DNA of 64,000 bases from Plazaster borealis (GCA_021014325.1 CM037476.1:22604827-22668826); one strand, 5' to 3'. Counted from the first letter of the stretch, positions 23,001 through 34,530 are shown. Notes: a model not told the origin generated them from the sequence alone. Numbers and translations are program-made.

Positions 23001-26000
23001 TCAATAGATTGCCTGAGACGGCCCTTTGAAGGCTATAAAATGTAATCCGTCGGCTGCGTCTACGATGTACATGTGTATAACAATACCCAAGGTGTGATAG
23101 TCGGCAAGCGGCGCTCAGAGACTTTCTTAACTGATCTTAAACTCGTTCAACTTGAAGGCGCCCGCACAGTGGTTCCAGGACAAGGCGGTAAATGTAATTT
23201 AATACATCTTGCGGTTTTTGATTTTTTTTAGGGGTACATGTAACTTGCAGCGGAGGTTCCAAAGTTTTTGATTGAGAAAAGATTTTCAGTCGAGAGCAAC
23301 ATGGGAAGATGGCAGCGGGACTTGAAAAAGGGTTATGATTATTTGCGGCCTTTGTCATTTGTAAATAAAAGTGTTGTTTTTTTTCTTGAGAAATTTGTTG
23401 GTATTTTGGAAAAATAAACTTTGCACTCGGAGCTTACAACGCAATCGCTGATTTGGCAGTGGGACTTAAAAAAGGGTTATGATTATTTGCGGCCTTTGTC
23501 ATTTGTAAATAAACGTCGTTTTTTTGAGAAAGTTGTTGATATTAAGAATTGATCATTGCACTGAGGTTACACAACGCACTCGCTGATTGGCAGCGGGACT
23601 TGAGAAGGGTTACATTTGCGGCCTTTGTCATTTGTAAATAAACGTATTGTTTTTTTTCTTGAGAAATTTGTTGATTTGAAAACAAAATTACAACGCACTG
23701 CGCTTACAACGCAATCGCTGATTTGGCAGCGGGACTTGAAAAAGGGTTATGATTATTTGCGGCCTTTGTCATTTGTAAATAAAAGTGTTGGTTTTTTTCT
23801 TAAGAAATTTGGTGGTATGGAAAAATTACCTTTGCACTCGGAGCTTACAACGCAATCGCTGACTTGGCAGTGGGACTTAAAAAAGGGTTAAATATTTGCG
23901 GCCTTTGTCATTTGTAAATAAACGTAGTTTTTTTGAGAAAGTTGTTGATATTAAGAATTGATCATCGCACTGAGGTTACATAACGCACTCGCTGATTGGC
24001 AGCAAACTTGAAAAGGGTTACATTTGCGGCCTTTGTCATTTGTAAATAAACGTATTGTGTTTAGTTTTTTTCTTTAGAATTTTGTTGATTTGATAAAAAA
24101 TGAGCAACGCACTGAGCTTACAAAACGCACTCGCTGATTGGCAGCGGGACTTGGAAAGGGTTACATTTGCTGCCTTTGTCACTTGTTAATAAATGTATTG
24201 TTTTTTTCTTGAATTAATTTTTTTTTTACAACGCACTGAGCTTACAACGCACTCGCTGATTTGGCAGAGAGACTCAGTGAAAAAGGGTTATGATTATTTT
24301 GGGGCCTTTGCCATTTGTAAATAAACGTATTGTTTTAATCTTGATAAATTTGTTTGTATGTGTGATTGCTTGTTGTTCTAATAGTTAATGTATTTTTATA
24401 GTGATAAAAAGGTGTTCGAAACACATGGTCATACACCTTGCAAAATATACTGTTTCCCGAAGAAAAAAAGATGTGAAAAATCTCCCTAGTCACTTTTCCA
24501 CGGTCCAATGATACCCCGCAATGACTGCATTTTGCATTCTAACAAAACAAAATCCTGGAATTCAGTGCATCATTTAAAACATTGTCCCCTTCCATGCTTA
24601 TCACATTTATTCCTTCAAAATCCCCACTCCCCAGCCCCGCCAAGAAATAAATAATAGTTCCGCAAACACACCAATGACCCCCCAGGTAGAGTGACAGACA
24701 GCCCTTGCAGACAGTCCAATTAACTGTATCCCCACAACGTTTATTTAAGAGCTCGTTTTAAACTATTTTTTAACCATTTATAAGGCCGTTTTTTACTTGA
24801 AAAATTTGGCGATATATCGTCATATCGGCGATATTTACCTGACGATATATCGCCAGTCAAAAATTTTGATATCGTCCAGGGTTAGCGGCAGCCATGGGAT
24901 CACCTTATGGGGATGAGACTTCTTATTTCAATAGAACAAAGAAAGAAAACCAAAACCCAAAACAAAAAAACAAACTATCCATATGGTTAGGTGTAAGAGA
25001 AGCTGTCAGGTGTCGTGGCCGTCTAGTGGTCTAGTTCACCGGACCCAAGCTCTGGTGTTGTCAGCAGCAGAGTGTGGGTTCGATACCCGGTCATGACACT
25101 TGTGTCCTTGAGCAAGGCACTTAACCATAAAAGTTGGCAAGGTAGTGCATTCTGCTCTACCAGCCAGGCTCCTAGTGGATGATACCCATGCCTACATCCC
25201 TACGGACTGTGAAGGGGGTAACCCTGTTTCAGCCCCAGAAGTAGGTGGCAACGAGCCTCTGGTGGCAGTTGATTTGGGTCGATAGCCCAAGTTTAGCCCA
25301 ATCGGTTAAGTGTAGCCCTCACCTTAAAGTGGCCGTCTGGCCTTGTGATATTAGGCGATCTCTCATTATTTCTTTTAGAATTACTACCATTTGCAAATTA
25401 ACATTGTTTTTGTGGGAAGTAAAAGACTTCCTCAACTCCTTGGGAAGCAAATACACAATGTGAGTCACACTGATGATTGGTCTTAGAGCTTAGGGTGGAT
25501 CGCGGCCGAGTGCCTGAAATTTTCATTTGGATCATCGGCCTAGAAGTTTTCAGGCAGCTGCTTTATAGATGACACACTTACCCCCATCATCTAAGATGCA
25601 GTCCACACCAAGTCCTCCAGTTTCCTCAATACACTGTTGAGTTAATGCATACTTCTTGCTCTGATCTGTCTCAATCACTTGAGCTGTAGAGAAACCATCA
25701 TACCTCGTTATAGTTTAGGGAAGCACTTTTTCAGTGTGTCCTTCATTATTTATGAAGGTAATTTTCTTTTATTACAGAACTCTAAATCACTGACACACTG
25801 TTACTACCTCTGTTCATCAGGTCAAAGGCATTCTGAAAATCTTCTCAACTCCTTAGGAGTATGCAGCCCCTGCCTCTTCATTGGTAGCTTACCGATTGCA
25901 ATAACAATCTCTACCCTTGTAGGTACCAATTTCTTCTGGATTATGAGCACAACTCAATCAGCCACTTTGCGAGTTAGATTTGAATAACGTCTGGTACAAT

Positions 26001-29000
26001 GACTTGCTTAATCACAAGTTACCACTTAAATTTGAATTCCTCCGACTATAGAGGCAGTTGCTATGTAGTTACGTAAGAGGCGGCAAACACCCATAAACAA
26101 TTCTGAATGAACGTGTACAGCACAGGGCTCATCTGGAGGTTGCGATAGAAAAGCTTGCACCAAACCATTTGACATAGCAACCCACTCTATAGTCTGAGGA
26201 ACTCAAAATTAAGCAATAACTTGTGACCAAGAAAGTAGTTGTACAAGTCATTGTTCAAATCTAACTTGTATGGCTTATTCGATAAATGATCCAGAGAGTG
26301 GGAGGGGGGGGGGTCTTACCAAGTTCTGGTTTGAAACTTTCTAGGTAGATAGATTCCTCCTGTGAAGACGCTGTGGCAAGTACTTTAGCTCCCCAATGCT
26401 GGGCCAGCTGGATTGCTATCGTTCCACTTGACTACAAACCAAATCAATGCAAGAATTTGTCAATTATTATTATTATATATTTCTGGTAATGAAACCAAGG
26501 ATGCCTCATAAGTGAACTTAATCACTGTAGCTCGCAAGCCTGAGGAAACCTGTAAACAAGGGTGCATGCTATACGAACCAGAAACACCGGGGTAAACCCC
26601 TACTCTTCCACGATAAGTGTTCTGGGTTCTTTTACGTGCACTACCAATCCTAGTACACGGGACCTATGGCTTAATGATCCATCCGAAAGGACAAAGCAAT
26701 TATGGTAAAGTATCTTGCTCAAGGATACAAGTGTCATGACCGGGACACGAACCCACACTCTGCTGATCAGAAACACCAGAGCTTGAGTCTGGTGCTCTTA
26801 ACCGCTCGGCCACGACACGCCACAAATGACATGCTGTAGGAGTGTTTATAATTAAAAAGTGTAGATTTTTATTTAATAAGCTAATATTTTTACCTAATTT
26901 GAAGAAAAAAGATGCTGTCTGGGTTTTAACTTGATCAATGTTGTCTGCGTGCTTTAAGAATAACAATTTAAGCTAAAAGTACCTTCCAGGGGCGGCACCA
27001 ATTCTACATGTATTAATCTGGAGGGGGGGGAAGAGATGGCCAAACTTAAGTTTAAGAGGGGCAAAGATTAATCTTAAATGCAACTTTGTACCGCTGAAAA
27101 AGCATTGACTTACCACACTGATGGCCTTACACCCAGTGTTATTCTTTGGGGTAACGCAAACATCATTGCATTAATGTGGGCGCAATGGTTTGGGGTTAAA
27201 TTCAATTTCAGCCATTGGGGAAAAATTGTGTGGGAATTGGGGAGGGAAAAAATCTGGAGGGGGGGGGGCAAAGACAGTAACTGGAGGGGGGGGGGGTCAT
27301 TTGCCCCGTGTCCGGCCCCTCTCCTCCTTGGAGCACCCCACAGGTCCTAACCTCACCACACCTAGTCTCTTCATGCCTCCTGGCACATAAGGCCTCAACA
27401 ACACCGAACCATTCATCTCTATGTTTAGCGGTATGTCTAGCGTCATTGAGTTGAACCCAGCCACAGGTCCAGTAAAGGTATATAACTTACCGATGCCCCA
27501 TTGATGACCAGTACAGTATCCCCTGCACATACTCTGGCCATGTAATGCAGTGCTGTGTAGGCCTTGACTGCATCTCTTATACACGCCGCTGCATCATGGA
27601 AGCTCACTCTCATTGGCTTGGTGACTGACGGAAAACAACATTACAAATATGTTACTTTTAAAGGACCCAGAATTACAACTAAAAAAATTCATTCTCCTAT
27701 ATAAAGTTGACGCTACTCGGGCCTAACACGGCTTGAGCCGTTGTGACCACGGGTTTTTGCAATGTTAGAAATTCGTTTTTGCCATCCAGGCCGATCCTGG
27801 GCAGCACGAACAGCCTGATCGTATTGTAGACCGATGGCGTTGAGGTCGTCTATAACCTGTGATATGTAGGTGCAGCGCAGGCTTCCACCATGACGAAAGG
27901 GTTCAGATGGTTGGTTTTGTGGATTTAAGAAGGCAGCGAGAGGCACCTCAGGTCTTCAGAGAGCATGGCCAATTCTCCTGAAGACGATCAGAGCATACTG
28001 ATCGAAACGTGGAGTTGTTAAACCACCACAGCTCATAAGGAGATTTATTACATAGTGTCTCCACAAACCTCACTTGATTGTATCTTCACCATGCAAAGTC
28101 AAATCCTACAACAACAAAAATATATTGGCAAAAATTCCGTATCTGGCCACCACTTTATCTCTCTTAATTTAGGTCAAATTATATCCTTACCTGTCCAGAA
28201 GGGTTAACAGAATGTATACAGAGAGGCACTTTGAACTGTTACAAAGTGTCAAAATCATGAAAAATAAGCCATTTAATCGGGTCTATGGTGGTCTTGACAA
28301 CACTGCTCGCTACACTCCATTTTCAGTTCCTTTGGGCGCGAGAGTTTCGTTCGCGCGATGAAATGCGCACTTGAATTTACCTTTTTAAAGGTAAAATTTA
28401 GAGTTTTAGCAACCAATTCCTCAAGAGGAATATATAAAAAAAGGGAAATTAAGTCCAACATCCATTAAAGAATCAAATAAATCCCTTATAAAGTTGTGGC
28501 CGGATACTGACATATTTTTAATAGCTTACCTAAGTCATACTCGTTGGCGAGGCAGTACTCTGCACATCCTGAGCACAATGAATCCACTGGAAGAAAAGCT
28601 ACAACCTCATCCCCAACTTTACATCTTGATACACATCCTCCAACTGCAAAAGACAACAATCAGTTCACAATTCACAAAGATAATCACTATCTATATTTCT
28701 CTTTTTGGAAGACGGAAAACATTGGTAATTGTCAAAGACAAGTATATGCAATTTATGTGACCCAACATTAAATAACAAAGTATTAACAAAATTTAAGCTC
28801 AATCGGTCATTGGAGTCACGAGAAAAATTACACCTTTTGGTAGGACCATCCTTGGTTTCATACCAGAAATTAATACTAATAATAATAAGAAGAAAAAAAT
28901 AACACGCGCCACGAATTACTTACTCTTAGTGATCACACCAGCAACTTCTCTCCCTATTGGCAGATGTTGCCTGTCTAAGGAGAGCTCTCTTCTGACGTCT

Positions 29001-30435
29001 AATCTTATTGATGATAACCCGCATGCCTCCACTTGGATTAATACCTGATCGTCTTCAGGTTCTGGAACAGGTACCTGAAGGAGATGGGGGGAAAAATATA
29101 TATGATCATAACGCATCAGGGGTCTATTGAAAAAAACAGGTCCTTTAAAGCGGTTTAAGAGCACCGAACTAAAGCACTGGTGTTTCTGATCAGCAGAGTG
29201 TGGTTCCAGACCCGAACTTGTGTCCTTTAAGCAAGACACTTAACCTTTATTGCGTCATCCTTCGGATACCAAAGTGTAAGCCAGAGGGGTGTCTGGATGT
29301 CTTTTGGACACCCTGTTTTAAATTTGGACACCCTGTTTTATCTGTCATTTACATGTAACTGTATTGTAAGTGAACAATTTGGACACCAGTTTTTTAATTT
29401 CCAGCAAATTTGGACACCCTTTTACCAAATCCTGGCTAAAACCTTGGATGGGACGTAAAGTTGTATGTAGGTCCTGTGTGTTGTTATAAAAACTATCAAT
29501 GCACGTAAAATACCCCAGTACACTTATCGCTAAGACAAGGGGTTCGCCCAGTGTGTCTGGCAGTGCGTTTATCTTCAATCATGAAGGCTGCACTCAAAAG
29601 GATGAAGAAGAAGGAGGCTTTCATTATACAATAAAACAGAACACAAAATAGATCAATGAATTTTTGAAAGAAAAATCTAATTAAATAAATGTATATTTTG
29701 TCTTGTCAGTGCAAAAACATTGTTCCTCCTAATAAAATAGCACTTGTAATGATCCGAGCGAGTTTGAAACTGTCAGAACGTCATATCTTGCTTAAAATAG
29801 CCCAGATGTACACACAAACCAAGTGCGCACCGAGATACAATGTTATTGCACACAGAGTATTTTCTTGGGAGTACAGCGTTTTGTAAAATCGAGATCCAAC
29901 ATTTTTGCACTTACTTACTCAAAGATTTTGTAAGTTATTTTTAAAAGTATTTTATTATAAAGAAAATATCAACACTATGTCCATAATTTAAATAATTCTG
30001 GGAATTGGTAAAAAAAAAAAAAAAAAAATTGTTTTAGACAAATTTATTGACACAAAGTCCATACATAAAACAAAATGTGGCAGTCGGATACGCAATTTTT
30101 GCCCAAAGTTTAAAAACAAGAAATAATAAAAACAATCTGCGGCAAGACTGATCAGTGAGATGGACCTTTCTTTACGGCCGGCCCAGACATCCTCTTTCCT
30201 CATTCATTAACCCAGCCACACTGATGCCAAACCACTCCACGAAGTGGAGGGGCCGCGGGCCACATTGGCCCCGTTAAGAATTTGTGAAGCGTACAACGAA
30301 TCTCCGGAGTGGCCGGACAACTGGTCGTCGTGCAGCACTGAAAAACTAGTTTAAAACTTAAAAACTTACATCAGTATTTAATACAGCATTGAGACTCTTG
30401 CCATCTGGTCCACGATTCAGGGAAACAGACCTCAT
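20063..30435 (-). CDS. CRYZL1: CRYZL1: zeta-crystallin-like quinone oxidoreductase, complete
   Basis: Ten exons on the minus strand join in phase to 356 codons plus stop: 30435-30370, 29074-28924, 28643-28530, 27624-27491, 26431-26320, 25683-25582, 22217-22075, 21540-21435, 20550-20505 and 20159-20063. The human protein is about 349 residues (from memory). It belongs to the medium-chain dehydrogenase/reductase family. The catalytic fold starts with VPVPEPEDDQVLIQVEACGL and LPIGREVAGVIT. The nucleotide-binding half has DTVLVINGASSSGTIAIQLA and HWGAKVLATASS. Characteristic CRYZL1 blocks follow: CIEETGGLGVDCILDDGG, ALGVGGRWVTTQMDLQLDPP and GASISFLNETVWNLS. The usual zinc-ligand pattern of alcohol dehydrogenases is not seen, as expected for this subgroup. 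Substrate is unknown. The start codon is the only Met before the first conserved block. The 21434 donor is GTATCC, chosen because it gives a gap-free match through GRFLHILQSVINEM. Confidence 0.95.
20225..20455. repeat. Head-to-head pair of Asn-like tRNA SINE heads
   Basis: This lies in the last CRYZL1 intron. Positions about 20280-20345 carry a minus-strand copy and 20362-20440 a plus-strand copy of GGGCTAGATAGCTCAGTTGG and TAGAGCGCTGG, with a B-box-like GCTCAAATCCCGCTC. The two copies would pair as one long hairpin. The first intron has a full acceptor stem mismatch pattern, so a working tRNA is unlikely. Confidence 0.7.
20593..20951 (+). mobile_element. TTAA-flanked MITE, copy 1
   Basis: TTAA sits at both ends (20593-20596 and 20948-20951), and inverted ends begin AGGCAGGGTATACTTTTGG. 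The interior has the family signature CTTACTTGGTAA, GATGACCAATTGAGCCC and GATACACCAAGTGA. No protein domain. Confidence 0.8.
21960..22060 (+). repeat. LINE-like 3' tail fragment
   Basis: TTAGGCGGATTTTGGCACTA followed by TATAAATACTG and a TTATTATTATT run looks like the 3' end of a CR1/L2-type retroelement. Nothing coding remains. Confidence 0.4.
22318..22690 (+). repeat. tRNA-headed SINE, type B body
   Basis: It contains GATCAGCAGAGAGTGGGTTC, AAGTCCCGGTCATGACAC, GTGCACGTAAAAGAACCC, CCCCGGTGTTTCTGG and ends in GGTTTCATTACCAGAAATAT plus an ATAATAATAAT tail. It lies in CRYZL1 intron 6, next to the exon 7 acceptor. Confidence 0.8.
22762..24884. mobile_element. hAT-type non-autonomous transposon with internal satellite
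   Basis: Inverted ends TAAGCCTGGACGATATC and GATATCGTCCAGGGTTA are flanked on both sides by the same 8 bases, GCGGCAGC (22754-22761 and 24885-24892). An 8-bp target duplication is the hallmark of the hAT superfamily. The ends are rich in ATATCG palindromes. The interior from about 23308 to 24390 is a tandem array, and there is no transposase frame. It sits in CRYZL1 intron 6. Confidence 0.85.
23300..24390 (+). repeat. Satellite-like tandem array inside the hAT element
   Basis: About eight units of 125-147 bp start near 23308, 23455, 23588, 23726, 23865, 23996, 24139 and 24264. Each carries GGCAGCGGGACTTGAAAAAG, GCGGCCTTTGTCATTTGTAA and ACAACGCACTCGCTGATT, separated by T-rich spacers of varying length. 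Confidence 0.85.
25008..25372 (+). repeat. tRNA-headed SINE, type A body
   Basis: The head GTCGTGGCCGTCTAGTGGTC and B-box-like GGGTTCGATACCCGG are followed by the body signatures ATTCTGCTCTACCAGCCAGG and TACGGACTGTGAAGGGGGTA. It lies in CRYZL1 intron 6, immediately downstream of the hAT element. Confidence 0.85.
26462..26822 (-). repeat. tRNA-headed SINE, type B body, reverse strand
   Basis: It is the mirror image of the copy at 22318. It runs from an ATTATTATTAT tail and the CTGGTAATGAAACCAAGGAT end to the head GCCACGACACGCCA. It lies in CRYZL1 intron 4. Confidence 0.85.
27000..27330. other. G-rich stretch in CRYZL1 intron 4
   Basis: Several runs of eight or more G (27018, 27258, 27285) occur with GGAGGGGGGG repeats. 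On the transcribed minus strand these are C runs; the plus strand could fold as a G-quadruplex. No gene. Confidence 0.45.
27710..27946 (-). pseudogene. Retroelement reverse-transcriptase C-terminal fragment
   Basis: The minus-strand frame contains AIGLQYDQAVRAAQDRPGWQ and ends GSSRVRPE. The AQDR..W pattern near the end of the protein is typical of LINE reverse transcriptases. It is truncated at both ends and lies in CRYZL1 intron 3. Confidence 0.5.
28910..29074 (-). CDS. CRYZL1: CRYZL1 exon 2 (N-terminal MDR fold)
   Basis: The exon proper is 29074-28924, after ctccttcag and before gtaagt. It encodes VPVPEPEDDQVLIQVEACGL followed by LSLDRQHLPIGREVAGVITK. The Gly-Arg-Glu in place of GHE is the CRYZL1 form of the conserved MDR block. 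Confidence 0.95.
29140..29600 (+). repeat. Interrupted tRNA-headed SINE, type B body
   Basis: The head region (TTCTGATCAGCAGAGTGTGG) and the tail region (AATGCACGTAAAATACCCCA) are split by about 170 bp at 29285-29450. The insert holds repeated TTTGGACACCCTGTTTTA. It lies in CRYZL1 intron 1. Confidence 0.65.
29600..30369 (-). other. Upstream part of CRYZL1 intron 1
   Basis: Contains a poly-A run (about 30011-30028) and a small hairpin CCACTCCACGAAGTGGAGG near 30233. No exon seen. Confidence 0.4.
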
Positions 30436-31359
30436 TTTTGCAAATAATTGGTACAAAACGTTCTACGATTAAAAAAGGGGGCGGTCAAAACATCCCCGTA
30501 CCACCCGGATGTAAACACACATGTCATGTGCATCAATAGAATCAGCGCATGTCATGCATGTGTGTTGAATAGGGTCATTCTGACATTAGAAATGTAGGCA
30601 ACCAGTCTAACTCTCGCCTCGTAAATCAATGCTCTGAAACACATGGCCGACCAACGGCACCAGATTATTTTATTTCACGTTTGATGCTTTCCCTAGCTCT
30701 AACAAACGATAGTTGTGATTGGTCGATTAAATTAATAAGTTTTTTATTTTCTTGAAAATTACGAACAGAAATTACTTATCTTGGCTTCTAGATAACATAT
30801 TTACACTAAGAATTATCTAAAATAATAATAATGTGTACACAAACTTAGTTTAAAAAATGCTATTCTTGATACAATGCCCTTTCATGAAAAATATATCCAC
30901 CAATAAAATGATAACAGTACACCGTTGTGGGCGAGCCCCCTTGTAATGTGTTCACCAAGATGAACGGTGGAAGGAGAAACATTACATCGGGAATTTCTAA
31001 ATGACTTTTGTGCCCGATTTTATGTTTACATTTTCTTGAAATTTAATCAGCAGCATCAGTGACGCATTAAGAAACAATCTGGTATGTAAATCATAGTTTT
31101 AAGTACTGGATCTTTGTTACTATTGATTGCGGTAGACCAAACATGATGATCGATCTGGTGTCTGTGCTGTGTGTAAAAAAAAGTTAAAACATGAAAATCA
31201 TGAACCGGGCGGGGATGAACAGAGGGCGCCCTAATACTAGAACTAAGAATGTCATACATTTCTTCTGGTTCTTGACCTTGATCAAGGAGAAACACTAAAC
31301 AAACATAAATACTTCTCGGTCTACTCTCTCTCTACATTCTGATAATTCAAATATTTGTA

Positions 31360-31980
31360 GGCGTACGGTAGCCCCTAGCCCAGGTTGGACTCCTCCGTTG
31401 CATACAACGCGTCGGAGTCCAGGATATAAAGGTCCTCGGGCATTGCGACAAAATTTATAACCATTTTTTATCATATTTTTACCTTTTTGAGGAAGCTGAA
31501 ACGTGACACACATGTTCCTTGTATCCTGAACCTTACGCCTACTCTATTCAGAATTGCCAATTTTATCCTTGGATGACATTATTGTGAAAATAAAATGGAA
31601 ATTGACGCATTCGTTGCGACAACCTCAACTGACATGGAACCAAGTCCACAAAAGAGGGCGCTGTCTAACCCGTAACACTAAACGCTTTTTCTTCCGGGCG
31701 GCAACATGACGGAGTCACAGCGCCAGTGCACAACTTGGACTTATTTTCGGAAATAATGTCATTCATGGATGTATTTGATAGGTTTTGAATTCAGCAAAAG
31801 TGTAATTAAAGGCACCAAGAATAAGTGAATGGAGTTTCAGCTTCTCAAATTAGGTAAAAATATTTTAAAATGTTACTCAATTTTTTTTTCGCATTGTAAA
31901 GGATCTTTATACCCAGGATGTCAGTGCAGTGGCACTGACTGACGTCCTACCAGGGCTAGGTAGCCCCATATGTTACTGCA
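31360..31980. mobile_element. Possible element with mirrored hairpin ends
   Basis: A hairpin at 31386-31421 (TGGACTCC ... GGAGTCCA) is flanked by GTAGCCCCTAGCCCAGG and followed by AGGATATAAAGGTCC. At 31905-31975 the reverse strand carries a like arrangement: GGGCTACCTAGCCCTGG, a hairpin, then GGGTATAAAGGATCC. The two ends are inverted relatives of one another. Confidence 0.45.
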
Positions 31981-32246
31981 TACTACTGGTATAATTTTTA
32001 TAAATAAAAAAATCGTAGGATAGGACATGTAGGACTCAGGAATAGATTAGGAGGTCCTTGTCAGTTGTATTCGGGGTGCCCCTCGCTCATAAATCAAGGC
32101 ATAAGTTTCACGTCACTGCGCGTGATGATTGTAAACAACCCCTAGAGACAAAGTAACATTTTCTACTTGCCAAACATCAAGTCTCCTCTCCCTTGACCTT
32201 AACTTGGAGACAGGTAACCTTCCACCGTTAAGTTGTACTTGTAACA

Positions 32247-33000
32247 GTTGTTTGACCAGTTCCGGATCACTTTTTGAATCCTTTTTGTTTTTGTTGAAAC
32301 CTCTTTGACATCTTAAACAAAAAAGAGTCAAACAGTTTACCTAAACAGTTTACGAAACTCACCAAGTATCCATTGCCAAAAAAAATATAAATACTCTTGG
32401 AGAGGCTTCGAGAAAAGTAACGTCACTTGTTGACCAGTTCCGGATCGGTTGATTCTATTCCGGATCAGTAGCGCGCCCTCTATTGCAAGTCCATACTCGA
32501 GCCTCCCATTCATAAAACTGTTTCACGAGCACAAACTTCAGACATGCGCCACCAATTGATGTAGTGAGATGTTGAGTGATCCGGAACTGGTCAAGGGTAC
32601 GATGCCCCCAAAAACCCGTTTTCGGTAATTTTATTTCCTCAAAAAAACAAGACAACTGCTCAGAATTTAAGTGAAATATTTTTTACTTATTCTTAGCATT
32701 TTACATAATGTTTCTTGCCCTGGCGTTCCAATTTGAAAGGTGAGAAGTTTTATATAGCGTTTTTCAAGCAAAAAAGAAAAGAAAAAAAGAAGATCATTAT
32801 CGCAGACAATTTTTAGGAAAAAACGTCATAATTTATTTGTCGATGATGTTTGGTACCTTATTTTTGGTCTGTTGGTTTATTGGATGTTATACTTCACATG
32901 TATCAACAGAAATTGGTCATGTGAGCAGTAATTTAATTATTTGGTTAGTGCAAAATTAAAGTGATCCGGAACTGGTCAATGATCCGGAACTGGTCAAACG
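32247..33000. mobile_element. Nested foldbacks ending in TTGACCAGTTCCGGATCA
   Basis: TTTGACCAGTTCCGGATCAC starts at about 32251. Its inverse GTGATCCGGAACTGGTCAA occurs at 32577 and twice in tandem at 32961-32998. Another forward copy lies at 32427. This fits an inner pair (32427-32597) inside an outer pair. No coding capacity. Confidence 0.6.
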
Positions 33001-33179
33001 ACTGTATCAATTCAAAGAAAAAGCTGTGGTACACTGAAAACCGGGGACTGGAGGGTAAATATATTGCCTATGCGCTGGACTCCCTCCACTTCTTCTTAAT
33101 CTTAGCCCTGTCTTCATCCGACCATGGAGGTCCGACCCAGAAGTACCCTCACTCAGGAGGTGAAATATTTTTTGGAATA

Positions 33180-33474
33180 GAACCCACGTTTTTATGCCAA
33201 GATTTTCCCCCAGTTTTCAATTACCATAGTTCATTTGTGGAGAGCACATTAACACGGAAATGAGCGCGCTCGTTTTGGTGTAGTTTTTATGAAAAATCTC
33301 AGAGCTGGCAATCGCTTGATAAACATCGTCGGCACCATGATGTTTATGTGCAAGCGCGATAAAATTACACCAAAACGAGCGCCCACTTTTTCGTGTTAAT
33401 GTGCTCTCCTGTCTCCACAAATGAGCTATGGTAAGTGACAACTGGTAGGAAAATCTCGGCATAAAGCGTGGGTT
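33180..33474. mobile_element. Long-armed foldback element
   Basis: Arms of roughly 100 bp are inverted copies: ACCCACGTTTTTATGCC at the left and GGCATAAAGCGTGGGT at the right. TTAACACGGAAATGAGCGCG inside the left arm mirrors GAGCGCCCAC...GTGTTAA in the right arm. Confidence 0.7.
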
Positions 33475-33494
33475 TTTAAACTATTCAGACTATT

Positions 33495-33690
33495 CAGGTT
33501 GGCTTGTGGTTTCTTTCCCTTTCTTTCCATCTTTGTGGACCCCGGTTCGAATCCCACCACAGACCGGAGCCTTGCATGTGGGTTGGGTTTTCAGTCCCTC
33601 CCACATCTAAAACTGAACAATTCTTCTCCTTTCTTATTCATCCTGTTATTGGTTCTCATTTTACTGCCTGATGTGTAATAAATAATAGTA
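33495..33690 (+). repeat. tRNA-headed SINE, type C body (partial)
   Basis: The B-box-like CCCGGTTCGAATCCCACCAC is followed by GGGTTTTCAGTCCCTCCCAC and ATCTAAAACTGA. Related copies lie at 39050-39310 (plus), 48060-48345 (minus) and 50560-51095 (minus). Confidence 0.65.
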
Positions 33691-33934
33691 TTAGGTTTTC
33701 TTTAAGCAGTTCAATCCCAAATGTTTCCCCAAAGAAATTGAATCCTCATGGTTGTAGTAACCCCATGAGTCTACTCCGAGTTGTTACTTACCGGCGGCTT
33801 TTTCACTTGTCCATATTTCATATGAAATATTATGCTTTTCAACACTGAACGAGACAGACAGACTACATGGAGAGAATTTTGTTTCCTGGTCTTCGGGTGT
33901 TTTTTGAAACTAGCATTTGGCCAGCAGACCACTG

Positions 33935-34308
33935 TTAAAGGCGCTGTACACATTTGGTAATTACTCAAAATATATATTAGCATAAAAACTGACTTGGTAA
34001 CGAGCAACAGAGAGCTGTTGATGGTATAAAACATTGTGAGAATCGACTCCCTCTGAAGTAACGTAGTTTTTGAGAAAGAGGTAATTTCTCATTAAAATAA
34101 TGAAAACTTCTTGCAAGAAGATTTTATTCCTATCTAAAAGCACACACATTTGTACAACAAGGGTGTTTTTTCTTTCATCATTTTCTTGCAACTTCGATGA
34201 CCAATTGAGCCCAAATTTTCACAGGCTTGTTATTTTATGCATATGTTGGGAAACACCAAGTGAGAACACTGGTCTTTGACAATTACCAAACGTGTACGAT
34301 GCCTTTAA
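33935..34308 (+). mobile_element. TTAA-flanked MITE, copy 2
   Basis: TTAA is at both edges, followed by inverted ends AGGCGCTGTACACATTTGG and the mirror of AGGCATCGTACACGTTTGG. It has the family interior with CTCCCTCTGAAGTAACGTAG. Confidence 0.85.
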
Positions 34309-34530
34309 AACGCTGCTTGCAACCTTATACATGCAAGGCTTCAAATTATCTTACAATATCCAATATTTCTGCTGGTGAAAAAGATATTAAACAAATCACT
34401 AACATTTGATGACAAACATTTGTTAAAAATGTTAAATGTATCTGAAAACACACAAGGAAACACATACAAGGAAACAACAAAGTAAACAATTACTACATAC
34501 CACGTATGGCCTGGGATGCAAGTCAACTTC

